Below are positions 50,598 to 59,488 of a DNA stretch of 64,000 nt, in pieces. Location: NCBI GenBank assembly GCA_038239345.1, contig JBBSEX010000005.1, forward strand, positions 256,759-320,758, in the 5' to 3' direction. A model generated the notes under the pieces. The model saw nothing but the letters and a program-made list of their open reading frames with translations, did not search any database and was not told the DNA's origin. This DNA is from JBBSEX01 sp038239345. GTDB lineage: Bacteria; Acidobacteriota; Terriglobia; Bryobacterales; Bryobacteraceae. Position 1 is the stretch's first letter. Each line of letters starts with the position of its first letter. The translations under genes and the position numbers were made by a program.

Positions 50598-51086
50598 TCA
50601 TTTTACACCGTGCCCGGTTTTCCCTTGCAAAAGATCCACCATATGCGGGATCAGGCTTTGGACCGTCACCAGACTTTCTATCGCGCCCTTGGGTGAGCCC
50701 GGCAGGTTCACGATCAGCGTCGTACCCAGTGTTCCCGCGGTCGCTCGCGACAAAACGGAGAATTCGGTCGACTGCCGTCCTTCCGACCGCATCAACTCGC
50801 CCAGGCCTGGAATTTCCCGTTCGATGACCGACCGCGTGGCTTCCGGAGTGACGTCGCGCAGAGCCACGCCGGTGCCGCCGGTAGTCAGAATCAAATCGAT
50901 ATCGCCGCCGCCAGCTACGGAACGAAGCCAATCCGCAATCTGGCTTTGCTCATCGGGCACAACATGAGTCACAGCGATCTTCCAACCGCGTTGCCGGGCA
51001 TGGTCGGCCAGCATCGGTCCTGAGACATCGTCGCGAGTTCCCGCCACGCTTGAATCGCTTACCGTCAGAATCGCCGTTCGAATCAT
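50598..51086 (-). CDS. moaB: Molybdopterin adenylyltransferase / MoaB-MogA type
   Basis: This 162-aa molybdenum cofactor biosynthesis protein of the MoaB/MogA family activates molybdopterin by adenylylation before metal insertion. The core is LILTTGGTGVALRDVTPEATRSV and the LIVNLPGSPKGAIESL segment that bears the substrate loop. It overlaps moaC by 4 bases and is one of three consecutive moco genes here. Confidence 0.93.
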   Translation of the reverse strand: MIRTAILTVSDSSVAGTRDDVSGPMLADHARQRGWKIAVTHVVPDEQSQIADWLRSVAGGGDIDLILTTGGTGVALRDVTPEATRSVIEREIPGLGELMRSEGRQSTEFSVLSRATAGTLGTTLIVNLPGSPKGAIESLVTVQSLIPHMVDLLQGKTGHGVK

Positions 51087-51544
51087 CGCTTGTAGTCTCC
51101 ACTCTTGCCGCCGGTCTTTTCCAGAAGATAGACGTCTTGGATTTCGATCGATTTATCCAAGGCCTTCATCATGTCGTAGACAGTCAACCCCGCCACGGCC
51201 GCGACGGTCAGCGCTTCCATTTCGACTCCGGTCCGCCCGCTGGTGGACGCCGTCGACACGATGCGCACGCCTTGACGCTCCACCGTAAGCTCGACATCGA
51301 CATGCGACAGGGGCAGCGGGTGACACAGCGGTATCAACTCCGCGGTCTTTTTAGCCGCCATGATTCCGGCAATCCGCGCAACCTCCAGCGGATTCCCCTT
51401 GGGATTTTCGGGCAGCTTTCGAAGCACCGCGGGACGGATCTTGACGAAGGCATGAGCCCGGGCGGTGCGCGTCGTTTCGGTCTTATCCGACACATCCACC
51501 ATGCGCGCGCTGCCGGCATCGTCGTAATGAGAAAGTTTCTTCAA
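51083..51544 (-). CDS. moaC: Cyclic pyranopterin monophosphate synthase accessory protein MoaC
   Basis: This 153-aa enzyme of molybdopterin synthesis converts the GTP-derived intermediate to cyclic pyranopterin. The family start LSHYDDAGSARMVDVSDK is clear. So are the NPKGNPLEVARIAGIMAAKKT segment, LIPLCHPLPLSHVDV, and RTGVEMEALTVAAVAGLTVYDMMKALDK. The chosen start is TTG at 51544 (reading LKKLSHYDD), which gives the standard length and sits 7 bases after the moeA stop. Its ATGA overlap with moaB couples translation. Confidence 0.94.
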   Translation of the reverse strand: MKKLSHYDDAGSARMVDVSDKTETTRTARAHAFVKIRPAVLRKLPENPKGNPLEVARIAGIMAAKKTAELIPLCHPLPLSHVDVELTVERQGVRIVSTASTSGRTGVEMEALTVAAVAGLTVYDMMKALDKSIEIQDVYLLEKTGGKSGDYKR

Positions 51545-51551
51545 GCAACCC

Positions 51552-52745
51552 CTATTGCAACAGAACGCGAATCCAATCGTCCGCCTGCCAGCTTTCACGA
51601 TTCTCTTCCGTCACCAGAAACGCGTTGGCCCGAACAAGGGCCGGAACGTCGCCCGACCCCGTCCAAGATACTGGAGTCACTGTCGCTCCGTCGGGACTTA
51701 AGAGGGCTGGAAGGAAACGCGTCAATCCGGACTTCTGACGAAAGGCAATTGTCAGCTTCGCGTGCAGCAACGGCAACCGTGTTTCCGTACACCCGCTCAA
51801 AAGCTCCACGGCGATGCGCCCGAACAGTTCGAAAGTCATCATCGTAGATGCTGGATTTCCAGGCAGGCCGAAGAAGAAACGATCGCGCGCCCGCCCGAAC
51901 ACCAGCGGTTGTCCGGGCTGAATTCGCACGCGATCGAAGAAGAAGGACGCGCCCAGATCTTTGAGGACTGGCTCGACGATGTCATAGCGGCCCGCCGAAA
52001 CGCCGCCCGACAAAAGGAGTAAGTCCGCCTCCAAGCCCCGTTCAATCAGGGTTCGGGACGATGCATACAGATCGCTCGCTACCGGTAAAATCTCCGGCAC
52101 GCCGCCCGCGCGTGTCACCTGCGCCGCTAGCGAATAAGAGTTGGAGTTACGAACCTGGTGGGACAGTGGATTCTCTTCGATGGCGACGACTTCATCGCCT
52201 GTCGCCAGAATCGCCACACGCGGCCGGCGATACACCGGAACCAGCGGCATCCCCACTGTCGCCAGCATTCCAATCCCGGCAAAGCCGAGCCGCCGGCCTC
52301 GCGGAATGACGATCGAGCCTTGGCGGGCATCGGCGCCTTGGGAACTGATCGCATCGCCGGCTGTAGCGCTGATTTCGATTACGACAAAGTCGGAATCGCG
52401 GGTCGTCTTTTCCACCATCACGACGGCGTCCGCGCCCGCAGGAATCGGAGCGCCGGTCATAATCTCGACGGTCTCCCCCGCCCCCACCTGGCCGCCATAT
52501 GTCTCGCCGGCCCGAACCTCGCCGATAATGCGCAAGCGCCCCGGCAGATCCGCCGCGCGAACCGCGAAGCCATCTCTCGCGGAACGTGCCGTGGCCGGAT
52601 AATCGCGATCAGCAAAGACATCCCGGGCTAGCACTCGTCCTGCTGCTTCGAGTAAGCCGACCTCTTCGCTATCCAGTGCCGGCAACGCTTGCCCGACTTG
52701 TTCGGCGACTACTTTTCGGGCCTCTTCAAATCCAAGCGTCATCAC
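51552..52745 (-). CDS. moeA: Molybdopterin molybdenumtransferase MoeA
   Basis: This 397-aa enzyme inserts molybdate into the cofactor. The MoeA domains are visible: the N-terminal region LGFEEARKVV, ATARSARDGFAV with the linker, EIMTGAPIPAGADAVV, LATGDEV and the MPT-binding LLLSGGVSAGRYDIV, and the C-terminal FGLPGNPAST. It overlaps the M28 peptidase by 4 bases and precedes moaC. Together moeA-moaC-moaB show that this organism makes molybdoenzymes, although none is in this window. Confidence 0.95.
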   Translation of the reverse strand: MMTLGFEEARKVVAEQVGQALPALDSEEVGLLEAAGRVLARDVFADRDYPATARSARDGFAVRAADLPGRLRIIGEVRAGETYGGQVGAGETVEIMTGAPIPAGADAVVMVEKTTRDSDFVVIEISATAGDAISSQGADARQGSIVIPRGRRLGFAGIGMLATVGMPLVPVYRRPRVAILATGDEVVAIEENPLSHQVRNSNSYSLAAQVTRAGGVPEILPVASDLYASSRTLIERGLEADLLLLSGGVSAGRYDIVEPVLKDLGASFFFDRVRIQPGQPLVFGRARDRFFFGLPGNPASTMMTFELFGRIAVELLSGCTETRLPLLHAKLTIAFRQKSGLTRFLPALLSPDGATVTPVSWTGSGDVPALVRANAFLVTEENRESWQADDWIRVLLQ

Positions 52746-54898
52746 TTCTCACGCAACATCTTGGTTAGACGTTCCAGTTGGTCGTTCAGTGTGTGCAAGA
52801 CCCCAGTCACGGCTTCGGCCTGCTGATTGGCTTCCGTCCAGCGCCCTGCTTCCACGGCTTCGCGCACGCCAGGCAAGGTCTTCGCGCCATAACCGGTGTA
52901 CAAGCCGGGGGCGTAAATCTGATTCTTGTACCACTCCCGTCCGGGCAAGCCCTGGGGCAGCGTCAGGGCCCGTTCGGTCTGATAAATCGCTTCGCTCATG
53001 CGACGCAGACGATCGGTTGGAATTTCGTCAACTCGGGCCAGCGCGCCATCCAGCGCCTCTTCATAACTCTTGGCCCGCACCATCAAGCGCGCCAGTTCCG
53101 CCACGATATCGCCGAACTCGACGTTGCCCCCGCTTCGGGCCACCTGTTTCTGAATCTGCTCCGTATAAACCTGCAGGGTCTGCGCTAATCGCACGTATTC
53201 AAATGGAGGCAGGCTCGAATCGGAAAGCCGGGCGATGGAAGTGGCCATTAATTGCGTTAGCGCTCTTCCATAAGCGCCGTCCCCGTCGGAGAATCGCTGA
53301 TACCAGGCCAGGCTATCGTAGACCGAGTGATAGACGCCAACCGAATCCGATCCGCCGAAGCCGAGATTCAAACTGGCGATTCCGACATGATCGAGAAAGG
53401 CCACATAGTCGGAACCGGCTCCCAGAGGACCGAGTGAAAGTTCCGCCGGCGCAGCATCGTTCGACCCTCCATCCTGGCGCAAGGTCTCCAGCAAAACCTT
53501 ACGCGTGGAAGGATCGGCCACATCACGCAATACTTCGGTAAGAAATTTTTCCAGTGTATGAGAACCCGCCGCGGCTAGCGTTCCCTTTCCATTGGAATCG
53601 GAATTCAAATAGACCAGGGCTTTCCGGTTCAGCTCGGCCTTATGTTTCTCAACCCATTCCGTGGAACCGATTAGGCCGAACTCCTCGCCATCCCACAATG
53701 CCAGTACGATGGTGCGCTTCGGTTGCCACCCGGCTTTATGTAACGCGGCGAGAATGCGGGCGGTTTCGAGTAAAGAGGACGCACCACTGATGGGATCGCT
53801 GGCGCCATAAACCCAGGCGTCGTGATGATTGCCGTAGATGATCCACTGATCGGCAAATTCTTTTCCCGGTATCGTGGCGATGACGTCGTAAACGGGACGC
53901 GTGCTCCAATCGAAATCCACTTTCAGATGCACCGTCGCCGAGCCCGGCCCGATGTGATAGGTAATCGGCAACGAACCGCGCCACGGCGGCGGAGCCACGG
54001 GACCACTCAGATTTTCCAACAGCGGCTTGGCATCGCCATACGAAATCGGCAGCACGGGAATCTTCATCAGCGTCGCCGCTTCGGCGATCGTAAGCCGCTT
54101 CGAACCGGGTTCCGAAGCCCAGCCCGGCGACAGCGGATCGCCTGTATGCAGCGCCATATCCATCACGCTGCCACGCTGTACACCTTGCTCGGGACGAAAT
54201 GCTCCGCGGGGATAGACGTCGCCCCGGTAGTATCCGTCCTCATGTGGATCGGAATAAATCAGACAACCGATCGCGCCATGCTCTTGCGCCACTTTCGGCT
54301 TCACGCCGCGCCAGCTCCCGCCATAGCGGGCGATCACGATCTTACCTTTCACGTCGATGCCCAGGGTTTTCAAAAGTTCGTAATCCTCGGGCAAGCCGTA
54401 GTTTACGTAAACCAGCGGCGCGGTGACGTCGCCCGAAGCGGAATAGGCGTTGTAGGGAGGCAACTGATCGGCGGTGTCGCTATCGCGATCGGCCGCAATG
54501 TGAGGCTCTTGCAGTTTGGCCTCGTAATACACCGGCTTGACCATCTCCAGAGCGCGTGTGGTGGGATATGGAATCAGCCCCTCGAAGGTTTCGATATGGG
54601 CATCCAGATCCCACTCCTTCATCAAACCGAGCGCATACTGGGCGACCGCTTTCGATTGCGGCGAGCCGGCGGGATGGGGTTTGGCGGCCATCTGTTCCAT
54701 GTACTGGCGAATGCGCGAAGCATCGGCGAGGGCACGCAAACGGCCTTCCAGATCGGCCTGCTTCCCCCATTGCGCCGGCGGATAACCACGTATCGGAGCA
54801 ATTTGGGCGACGCCGGAAAACGGCATGAAGAGAAGGAAGAGAGCGGCTACCTGGCTGGCCGGCGAAGCGTTTGCTGGGAAGGTAACCTTCATCGGCAC
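52742..54898 (-). CDS. Secreted M28 family aminopeptidase / glutamate carboxypeptidase II-like
   Basis: This 718-aa zinc exopeptidase has a signal peptide (SQVAALFLLFMPFSGVAQ), a PA-domain region (about residues 130-250: APLVYVNYGLPEDYE ... GKIVIARYGG), the M28 catalytic core with the zinc ligands in YGNHHDAWVYG and LALWDGEEFGLIGS, and a C-terminal transferrin-receptor-like dimer region (about 570 to the end). Like GCPII it should cleave peptides or acidic dipeptides. Nearby moeA overlaps by 4 bases and dsbD ends 1 base away. Exact specificity is not deducible. Confidence 0.93.
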   Translation of the reverse strand: MPMKVTFPANASPASQVAALFLLFMPFSGVAQIAPIRGYPPAQWGKQADLEGRLRALADASRIRQYMEQMAAKPHPAGSPQSKAVAQYALGLMKEWDLDAHIETFEGLIPYPTTRALEMVKPVYYEAKLQEPHIAADRDSDTADQLPPYNAYSASGDVTAPLVYVNYGLPEDYELLKTLGIDVKGKIVIARYGGSWRGVKPKVAQEHGAIGCLIYSDPHEDGYYRGDVYPRGAFRPEQGVQRGSVMDMALHTGDPLSPGWASEPGSKRLTIAEAATLMKIPVLPISYGDAKPLLENLSGPVAPPPWRGSLPITYHIGPGSATVHLKVDFDWSTRPVYDVIATIPGKEFADQWIIYGNHHDAWVYGASDPISGASSLLETARILAALHKAGWQPKRTIVLALWDGEEFGLIGSTEWVEKHKAELNRKALVYLNSDSNGKGTLAAAGSHTLEKFLTEVLRDVADPSTRKVLLETLRQDGGSNDAAPAELSLGPLGAGSDYVAFLDHVGIASLNLGFGGSDSVGVYHSVYDSLAWYQRFSDGDGAYGRALTQLMATSIARLSDSSLPPFEYVRLAQTLQVYTEQIQKQVARSGGNVEFGDIVAELARLMVRAKSYEEALDGALARVDEIPTDRLRRMSEAIYQTERALTLPQGLPGREWYKNQIYAPGLYTGYGAKTLPGVREAVEAGRWTEANQQAEAVTGVLHTLNDQLERLTKMLREK

Positions 54899-54899
54899 T

Positions 54900-56831
54900 C
54901 TACGTTTTTGATTTCAGGAATGACAGAAATTCTTGCGGATCCTTCGTCAATCCGGGAAATACTTTCACTACTTTCTCATCGGAATCGAGCAGAGCATAAT
55001 ACGGCATGGCTACGGTTTGAAACCGCTTGTCTTCCATTTCCTGATTCAGCCGCGAAGCTTCGTCGGACCCGTCGGTATACAACTCCACCAGCACAAGATC
55101 CTTCAGAGCGGCGGCGATTTCCGGCCGCGGAAACATGTTCGCTTTCATCCAGTGGCAGTTCGTGCAGGCGTAGCCGGTGAAGTTCACCAACAGCAGTTTA
55201 TTTTCCTGCTTCGCCTTTGCCAGCGCGTCCGGATACTGGTTCTTCATCCAGAGATTTGGATTCGCCGCGCCGCCGCCAAAAGCCATTGGGCCGGTGGCCG
55301 CCGGAACATAGGCATCGAGTTCACCCAGGCTTGCGCCAAACATTCCCGGCAGCAGGCTTACCGCGAAGATCAGGAAAGCGGCGCCCGTCAGCATGCGTCC
55401 GACGCCCAGGGTTTCATCGCCCTTGATCCCCTCCAGCCGCAGTAGGCCGAGCAGATAGAGACCGGGCATGGTGAAAAGAACGAACCACGCGGCCAGGAAG
55501 ATTGGACGAGTGAGCAGATTCGTCTGCAGCACTTGATCGATGCTAGCGACATACTTCAGCATGGCCGCCAGAATCACGAAGCCCATCACCATTTTCACGC
55601 GTACCAGCCACCAGCCTCCTCGAGGCAGTTTCTGTAAATACGCCGGGAACAAGGCCAACAAAAAAAATGGCGCCGCCAGCCCCAAGGCGAAAAACACCAT
55701 TCCGAGGACGCGCTCCGTGAGCGATTGTTGAACGGAAGCAGCCAGCAAGGTTCCGATGAACGGCCCCACACAGGCGAACGCAGTTAAGGAGAATGTCAGG
55801 CCCATCACCAGCGTGCCGGCATATCCGCCGCCCGCCGATGCGCTATTCATTTTTGTTAACAGGCCGCTGGGGAGCGTAATTTCGAATGCCCCGAGCAGGC
55901 TGAGCCCGAAAATCAAAAAGACAATGCTGATGAATCCGTTCACCCAGGCATTGGACCCAAGCTGGCTGACGTTACCGTGAAAAACCAGGGCCGTGCCGAG
56001 CCCGAGCGTCGTGAACAGAAGGACGATACCGAGAGAGAAGACCAGCGCTTGCATGACGCCTTGGCTCTTACTTTGCGAATCGCGATCAAGAAAGAACGAG
56101 ACCGTGATGGGGATCATCGGGAAGACGCAAGGGGTGAAGATGGAAGCCAGGCCAAAGCCAAACGCCACCAGCAGGAATGCGCCGAAGCTTTGCTGGACAG
56201 CGGGCGCCGCGCTTGGGGGCGGAACGTTAGCGGGACTGCCATTCGCCTTCACCTCGACGAACTCCGGCGGGATTGCGGCGTTGGCAGCGGGCGCACTCGA
56301 GTCAATCGTCAGTTGTAAGTTCGCGGTCTTATTGCGAGGCGGCAGGCAGGTTTTGCCAGAGCAGACCTGATAGCGCATCTGCGCGGTCAGATCGAGTGAA
56401 CCGGGCGCGGCATCCTTCTTCAGCTGAACCAAGATCGGGAAAGCGGGATGCTCTTCGTAAGTTTCGGTTTTGATGCCGAACCCTTCGTCGAGCTTGGCTT
56501 CTGGCTTTGGCTGAAAAACACGAAAGCCTGCTATCGCTGGATTATCGGCTAGTTTAATTTTCGTGGGATTCGGTCCGCCGGCGGGGGTGGTGAGCGAATA
56601 AACGTGCCACCCAGGCTCGATGATCGTTTCCAATCGAACGGGGATCGTAGCTCCCGGCGCTGCCTTGGTGCTATCGGCAACCAGCGTCCACTTCACCGGG
56701 TCTTGCCGTTGCGCCGCAAGCGGCAACCACGCCACGAAGAAACCTGTTAAGAGCGCGACTCGCTTGGCAATCGTATTATTCCGCTTTCGCCGCCGCAGCG
56801 AGATTCGCCGAGTTCCACTGGCTGAACTCAC
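54900..56831 (-). CDS. dsbD: Thiol:disulfide interchange protein DsbD
   Basis: This ~643-aa protein brings electrons to periplasmic thioredoxins. The N-terminal DsbD-alpha domain has YQVCSGKTCLPP (about residue 150). The membrane domain has the active-site Cys in FTPCVFPMIP, several helices, and FACVGPFIG. The C-terminal thioredoxin domain has FTGYACTNCHW. There is no ATG between the plsX stop and the signal peptide. The start given is GTG at 56831, in frame, overlapping plsX by 56 bases, which yields a basic n-region (RRISLRRRKR) before KRVALLTGFFVAWL. An ATT at 56771 would also fit, and the frame is open to 56918. Confidence 0.92.
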   Translation of the reverse strand: MSSASGTRRISLRRRKRNNTIAKRVALLTGFFVAWLPLAAQRQDPVKWTLVADSTKAAPGATIPVRLETIIEPGWHVYSLTTPAGGPNPTKIKLADNPAIAGFRVFQPKPEAKLDEGFGIKTETYEEHPAFPILVQLKKDAAPGSLDLTAQMRYQVCSGKTCLPPRNKTANLQLTIDSSAPAANAAIPPEFVEVKANGSPANVPPPSAAPAVQQSFGAFLLVAFGFGLASIFTPCVFPMIPITVSFFLDRDSQSKSQGVMQALVFSLGIVLLFTTLGLGTALVFHGNVSQLGSNAWVNGFISIVFLIFGLSLLGAFEITLPSGLLTKMNSASAGGGYAGTLVMGLTFSLTAFACVGPFIGTLLAASVQQSLTERVLGMVFFALGLAAPFFLLALFPAYLQKLPRGGWWLVRVKMVMGFVILAAMLKYVASIDQVLQTNLLTRPIFLAAWFVLFTMPGLYLLGLLRLEGIKGDETLGVGRMLTGAAFLIFAVSLLPGMFGASLGELDAYVPAATGPMAFGGGAANPNLWMKNQYPDALAKAKQENKLLLVNFTGYACTNCHWMKANMFPRPEIAAALKDLVLVELYTDGSDEASRLNQEMEDKRFQTVAMPYYALLDSDEKVVKVFPGLTKDPQEFLSFLKSKT

Positions 56832-57807
56832 TCTCGATACGCTGGTTGATCCTGCCCGCCGAAAATTCCACCGCCACGCGGATTGCATTCTTGATGGCAT
56901 TGGCATTGGAACGTCCATGGCAGATAATGCAAACGCCTTTTACGCCTAATAACGGCGCGCCTCCGTATTCGGAATAATCCACGCGCTTGCGAAAATCGCT
57001 GTAGGCTTGCTTGGATAGCAACGCGCCAATTTTTCGGGTGATGGTGGCTTCCAGAGACTCGCGCAGCATGTGCCGGATAACATCCACCAGGCCTTCGCTT
57101 ACCTTCAGCGCGACATTGCCCACGAACCCGTCGCAGACGATGACGTCGGCCAAGCCCGTATAGATGTCGCGGCCTTCGACGTTCCCGACGAAATTCAAGG
57201 GGAGTTGCTTCAACAAAGGGGTGGCATTGCGCGTTAGCTCGTTCCCTTTGTGCTCCTCTTCCCCGATCGATAACAGGCCGACCTTAGGATTTTCGGTATG
57301 AAAAATGACGCGGGAATAAATGTCGCCCATCACCGCGAACTGAGCCAGCATTCGCGGTTCTGAGTCGACGTTCGCGCCGACGTCAATGACTACAACGGGA
57401 CTACCGGTCAGGGTTGGAAAAGCGGAAGCGAGCGCGGGCCGATACACGCCGGGCAACATGCCTTGCACGGTCTTTGCGGTTGCCATAACCGCGCCGGTAT
57501 TGCCGGCGGAAACGAAGCCATCGGCGACACCCTCCCGCACCAAACGAGAAGCGACTCGCATGGAGGAGTCGCGCTTTGTGCGGATCGCCTTGGCGGTGTC
57601 CTCCATCGTTATCACTTCCGCCGCCTGTTGGATCTCGATAGGAAGGCCGGCCGCTTCGGGATATTGAGCGAGTTGCTTTTCGATCAGCTCTTTCCGGCCG
57701 ACCAGAACCACCCGCACATCGTAAGCCTTGACGGCTAGAATTACACCCTCGACTTCCGACTTCGGGGCGTTGTCGCCTCCCATTGCATCAACCGCGATGG
57801 TCACCAT
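56776..57807 (-). CDS. plsX: Phosphate acyltransferase PlsX
   Basis: This 343-aa enzyme starts phospholipid synthesis by making acyl-phosphate from acyl-ACP. The start MVTIAVDAMGGDNAP is the family hallmark, with NTGAVMA and GEEEHKGN segments in the middle and the DFRKRVDYSEYGGAPLLGV motif near the end. The preceding rpmF stops 19 bases upstream. The order yceD-rpmF-plsX is one of the most conserved bacterial gene orders. In many bacteria fab genes follow; here dsbD does. Confidence 0.96.
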   Translation of the reverse strand: MVTIAVDAMGGDNAPKSEVEGVILAVKAYDVRVVLVGRKELIEKQLAQYPEAAGLPIEIQQAAEVITMEDTAKAIRTKRDSSMRVASRLVREGVADGFVSAGNTGAVMATAKTVQGMLPGVYRPALASAFPTLTGSPVVVIDVGANVDSEPRMLAQFAVMGDIYSRVIFHTENPKVGLLSIGEEEHKGNELTRNATPLLKQLPLNFVGNVEGRDIYTGLADVIVCDGFVGNVALKVSEGLVDVIRHMLRESLEATITRKIGALLSKQAYSDFRKRVDYSEYGGAPLLGVKGVCIICHGRSNANAIKNAIRVAVEFSAGRINQRIESEFSQWNSANLAAAAKAE

Positions 57808-57826
57808 GGAATGTGAAAGGGGAAAA

Positions 57827-58009
57827 CTACTCTTCAGCTACCTCGACAACCTCACGCCCTTTGTACTGACCGCAATGCGGGCAAGCCCGATGGGGCAACT
57901 TCGGCTCATGACAATTCGGACATTCCGACAGACCCGCCGGCTTCAGCGAATCATGCGCCCGCCGCGTGGAGGTACGCTCTTTCGAATGTCTACGTTTCGG
58001 ATTCGGCAT
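57827..58009 (-). CDS. rpmF: 50S ribosomal protein L32
   Basis: This 60-aa protein begins MPNPKRRHSKERTSTRRAH. Four cysteines (C30, C33, C43, C46 in ECPNCHEP and RACPHCGQ) form the zinc ribbon, so this is a zinc-binding C+ type L32. It is between yceD (41 bases after) and plsX (19 bases before). Confidence 0.97.
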   Translation of the reverse strand: MPNPKRRHSKERTSTRRAHDSLKPAGLSECPNCHEPKLPHRACPHCGQYKGREVVEVAEE

Positions 58010-58051
58010 CTCAATTCTCCCTAATACAAATTGCTGGTCTCAAACGGCGGA

Positions 58052-58585
58052 TTACCGTCCGTTGAGGGTTTTCATGTTTTGGAGCGCCCGCCAGCGGTCG
58101 TCACCTGTTTTCAAGTGGCAATCGCACTCCACCAAATTCCGGTTTTGACCACAGCCCGGACAAATTCCCTTACACGCTTCCTGGCAAATTTTCTGCATCG
58201 GCAGGGACAGCAATACATGCTCCCGCAGAACATCGTTCAGATCGATCTTGTCGTTCTCATAGAAACCGGCTTCCAGTTGCTGGCCGTCGATTTCCACCTC
58301 TTCATCCAACCCTTCGCCGGCCGGATGATAATACAAATCAAAATCCGAGTCGACGGGAAACTCAGCCTTCTCGAGGCATCGATCGCAATCCGTTTCCATC
58401 CTCGTACTGACGTGTCCGGTTACCCGGATATCGCCTTCGGTATGCTCTAAAAGCTCCACCGAACCGTTCGCCAGCAGAGTATCCATCTGGCGAATTTTCT
58501 TATCCAAAAAATCGATTTCGCCAGGCGCTAGGGACACATCGAAATGCGCCTTCCTTAGCTCTAGCTCTCGTACGCTAAAGAACAC
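58052..58585 (-). CDS. yceD: YceD / DUF177 family protein
   Basis: This 177-aa protein precedes rpmF, as is usual for YceD, which is implicated in 23S rRNA accumulation. The DCDRCLEKAEFPVDSDFDLYY segment with CxxC, DEEVEIDGQQLEAG, IDLNDVLREHVLLSLPMQKIC and ACKGICPGCGQNRN are family-diagnostic. The start is GTG at 58585, with CTGAGG 5 bases upstream; the frame is open further to 58633 but that part is not family-like. An extended -10 lies at 58632-58624. Confidence 0.93.
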   Translation of the reverse strand: MFFSVRELELRKAHFDVSLAPGEIDFLDKKIRQMDTLLANGSVELLEHTEGDIRVTGHVSTRMETDCDRCLEKAEFPVDSDFDLYYHPAGEGLDEEVEIDGQQLEAGFYENDKIDLNDVLREHVLLSLPMQKICQEACKGICPGCGQNRNLVECDCHLKTGDDRWRALQNMKTLNGR

Positions 58586-58623
58586 AACAACCTCAGTTCC
58601 CTGGGCCAGGGCAATAAAACACA

Positions 58624-58632
58624 AGTATAGCA
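58624..58632 (-). promoter_or_regulatory. Extended -10 promoter for the yceD-rpmF-plsX string
   Basis: On the minus strand TGCTATACT is an extended -10 (TG, one base, TATACT). It would start transcription near 58617, giving a ~32-base leader before the GTG at 58585. The leader contains a 13-bp palindrome CCCTGGGCCAGGG (58599-58611), just upstream of the CTGAGG ribosome site, which may be a regulatory stem. Confidence 0.45.
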
Positions 58633-58685
58633 AGACAAGGCTGGGCCAAGCTACTGCGCAACCCGTTTAACAGCAAGTGGTTGAG

Positions 58686-59432
58686 CTATTTCGGAAGGAA
58701 TCGGCGAACGCCAAAATCGTAGATCGCCGCCCCGCCGAGTCCGCCAGCCAGGGGCCCCAGAATCGGCACCCACCAGACCATTGTGCCATCGGTTAGCCCG
58801 TTATTCTTAAACCCCGCAACCACTGTGAACAGCCGTGGGCCGAAGTCGCGCGCCGGATTGATGGCATATCCATGCATTCCGCCAAACGACATTCCAATTA
58901 CAACGACAATCAACCCTACCATCAGCGGACCCAGGTTCGATCCAGGAAATTGATTGCGCTCGTCGGTAATGGCGAAGATCATCAGCAATAGAATCGCGGT
59001 GCCGACAAACTGATCCAGAAATCCCGCCACGGGCATGTCGGCGAATGCCGGAAAAGTGGTGAAGATTCCAGCGGTTTTCTCTAAGTTAGGATCGATCTTC
59101 AGGAAGGCCGGGTGATAGTTCCAAAACACGATAGCCGCACCGACGAAGGCCCCGGCGATCTGCGCCAGGAAATAGGGAAGAACCTTTTTCCAGGGGAATC
59201 CACGAAATACCGCCATCGTGAGAGTCACCGCAGGATTCAAATGGGCTCCCGTGGTCTTGCCGGCAATGTAGATACCCATCGTCACCGCCAAGCCCCAGGC
59301 GATGGTGATGTCTGTGTAGCCGCCCTTGCCGAACAGAACGTCCATCGCCACCACGCCGCCACCCAATGTAAGCACTACCGCGGTACCCAGGAACTCGGCA
59401 AGGAGTTCCGGCAACATACTCTTGTTTTCCAT
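58686..59432 (-). CDS. glpF: Aquaglyceroporin (MIP family, GlpF-type)
   Basis: This 248-aa channel has six membrane helices and two NPA half-helices, HLNPAVTL (about residue 66) and AINPARDFGPR (about 200). The Asp after the second NPAR is the glycerol-facilitator signature. It probably passes glycerol and small polyols. No glpK or glpD adjoins it, so substrate use is inferred from the motif. It lies 56 bases upstream of the ADOP stop, on the same strand. Confidence 0.93.
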   Translation of the reverse strand: MENKSMLPELLAEFLGTAVVLTLGGGVVAMDVLFGKGGYTDITIAWGLAVTMGIYIAGKTTGAHLNPAVTLTMAVFRGFPWKKVLPYFLAQIAGAFVGAAIVFWNYHPAFLKIDPNLEKTAGIFTTFPAFADMPVAGFLDQFVGTAILLLMIFAITDERNQFPGSNLGPLMVGLIVVVIGMSFGGMHGYAINPARDFGPRLFTVVAGFKNNGLTDGTMVWWVPILGPLAGGLGGAAIYDFGVRRFLPK

Positions 59433-59488
59433 GGCCGTAGAATTGTATCACTGAAACAGGGGCGGCCCACTCTGTTCGGCTGATTCGC

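Noticed and set aside
53822..55180. A 452-codon plus-strand frame opposite the M28 peptidase and dsbD
   Set aside because: It is antisense to two well-supported genes, is Arg/His-rich without domain features, and spans the M28/dsbD boundary. A mirror artefact of GC-rich coding DNA.
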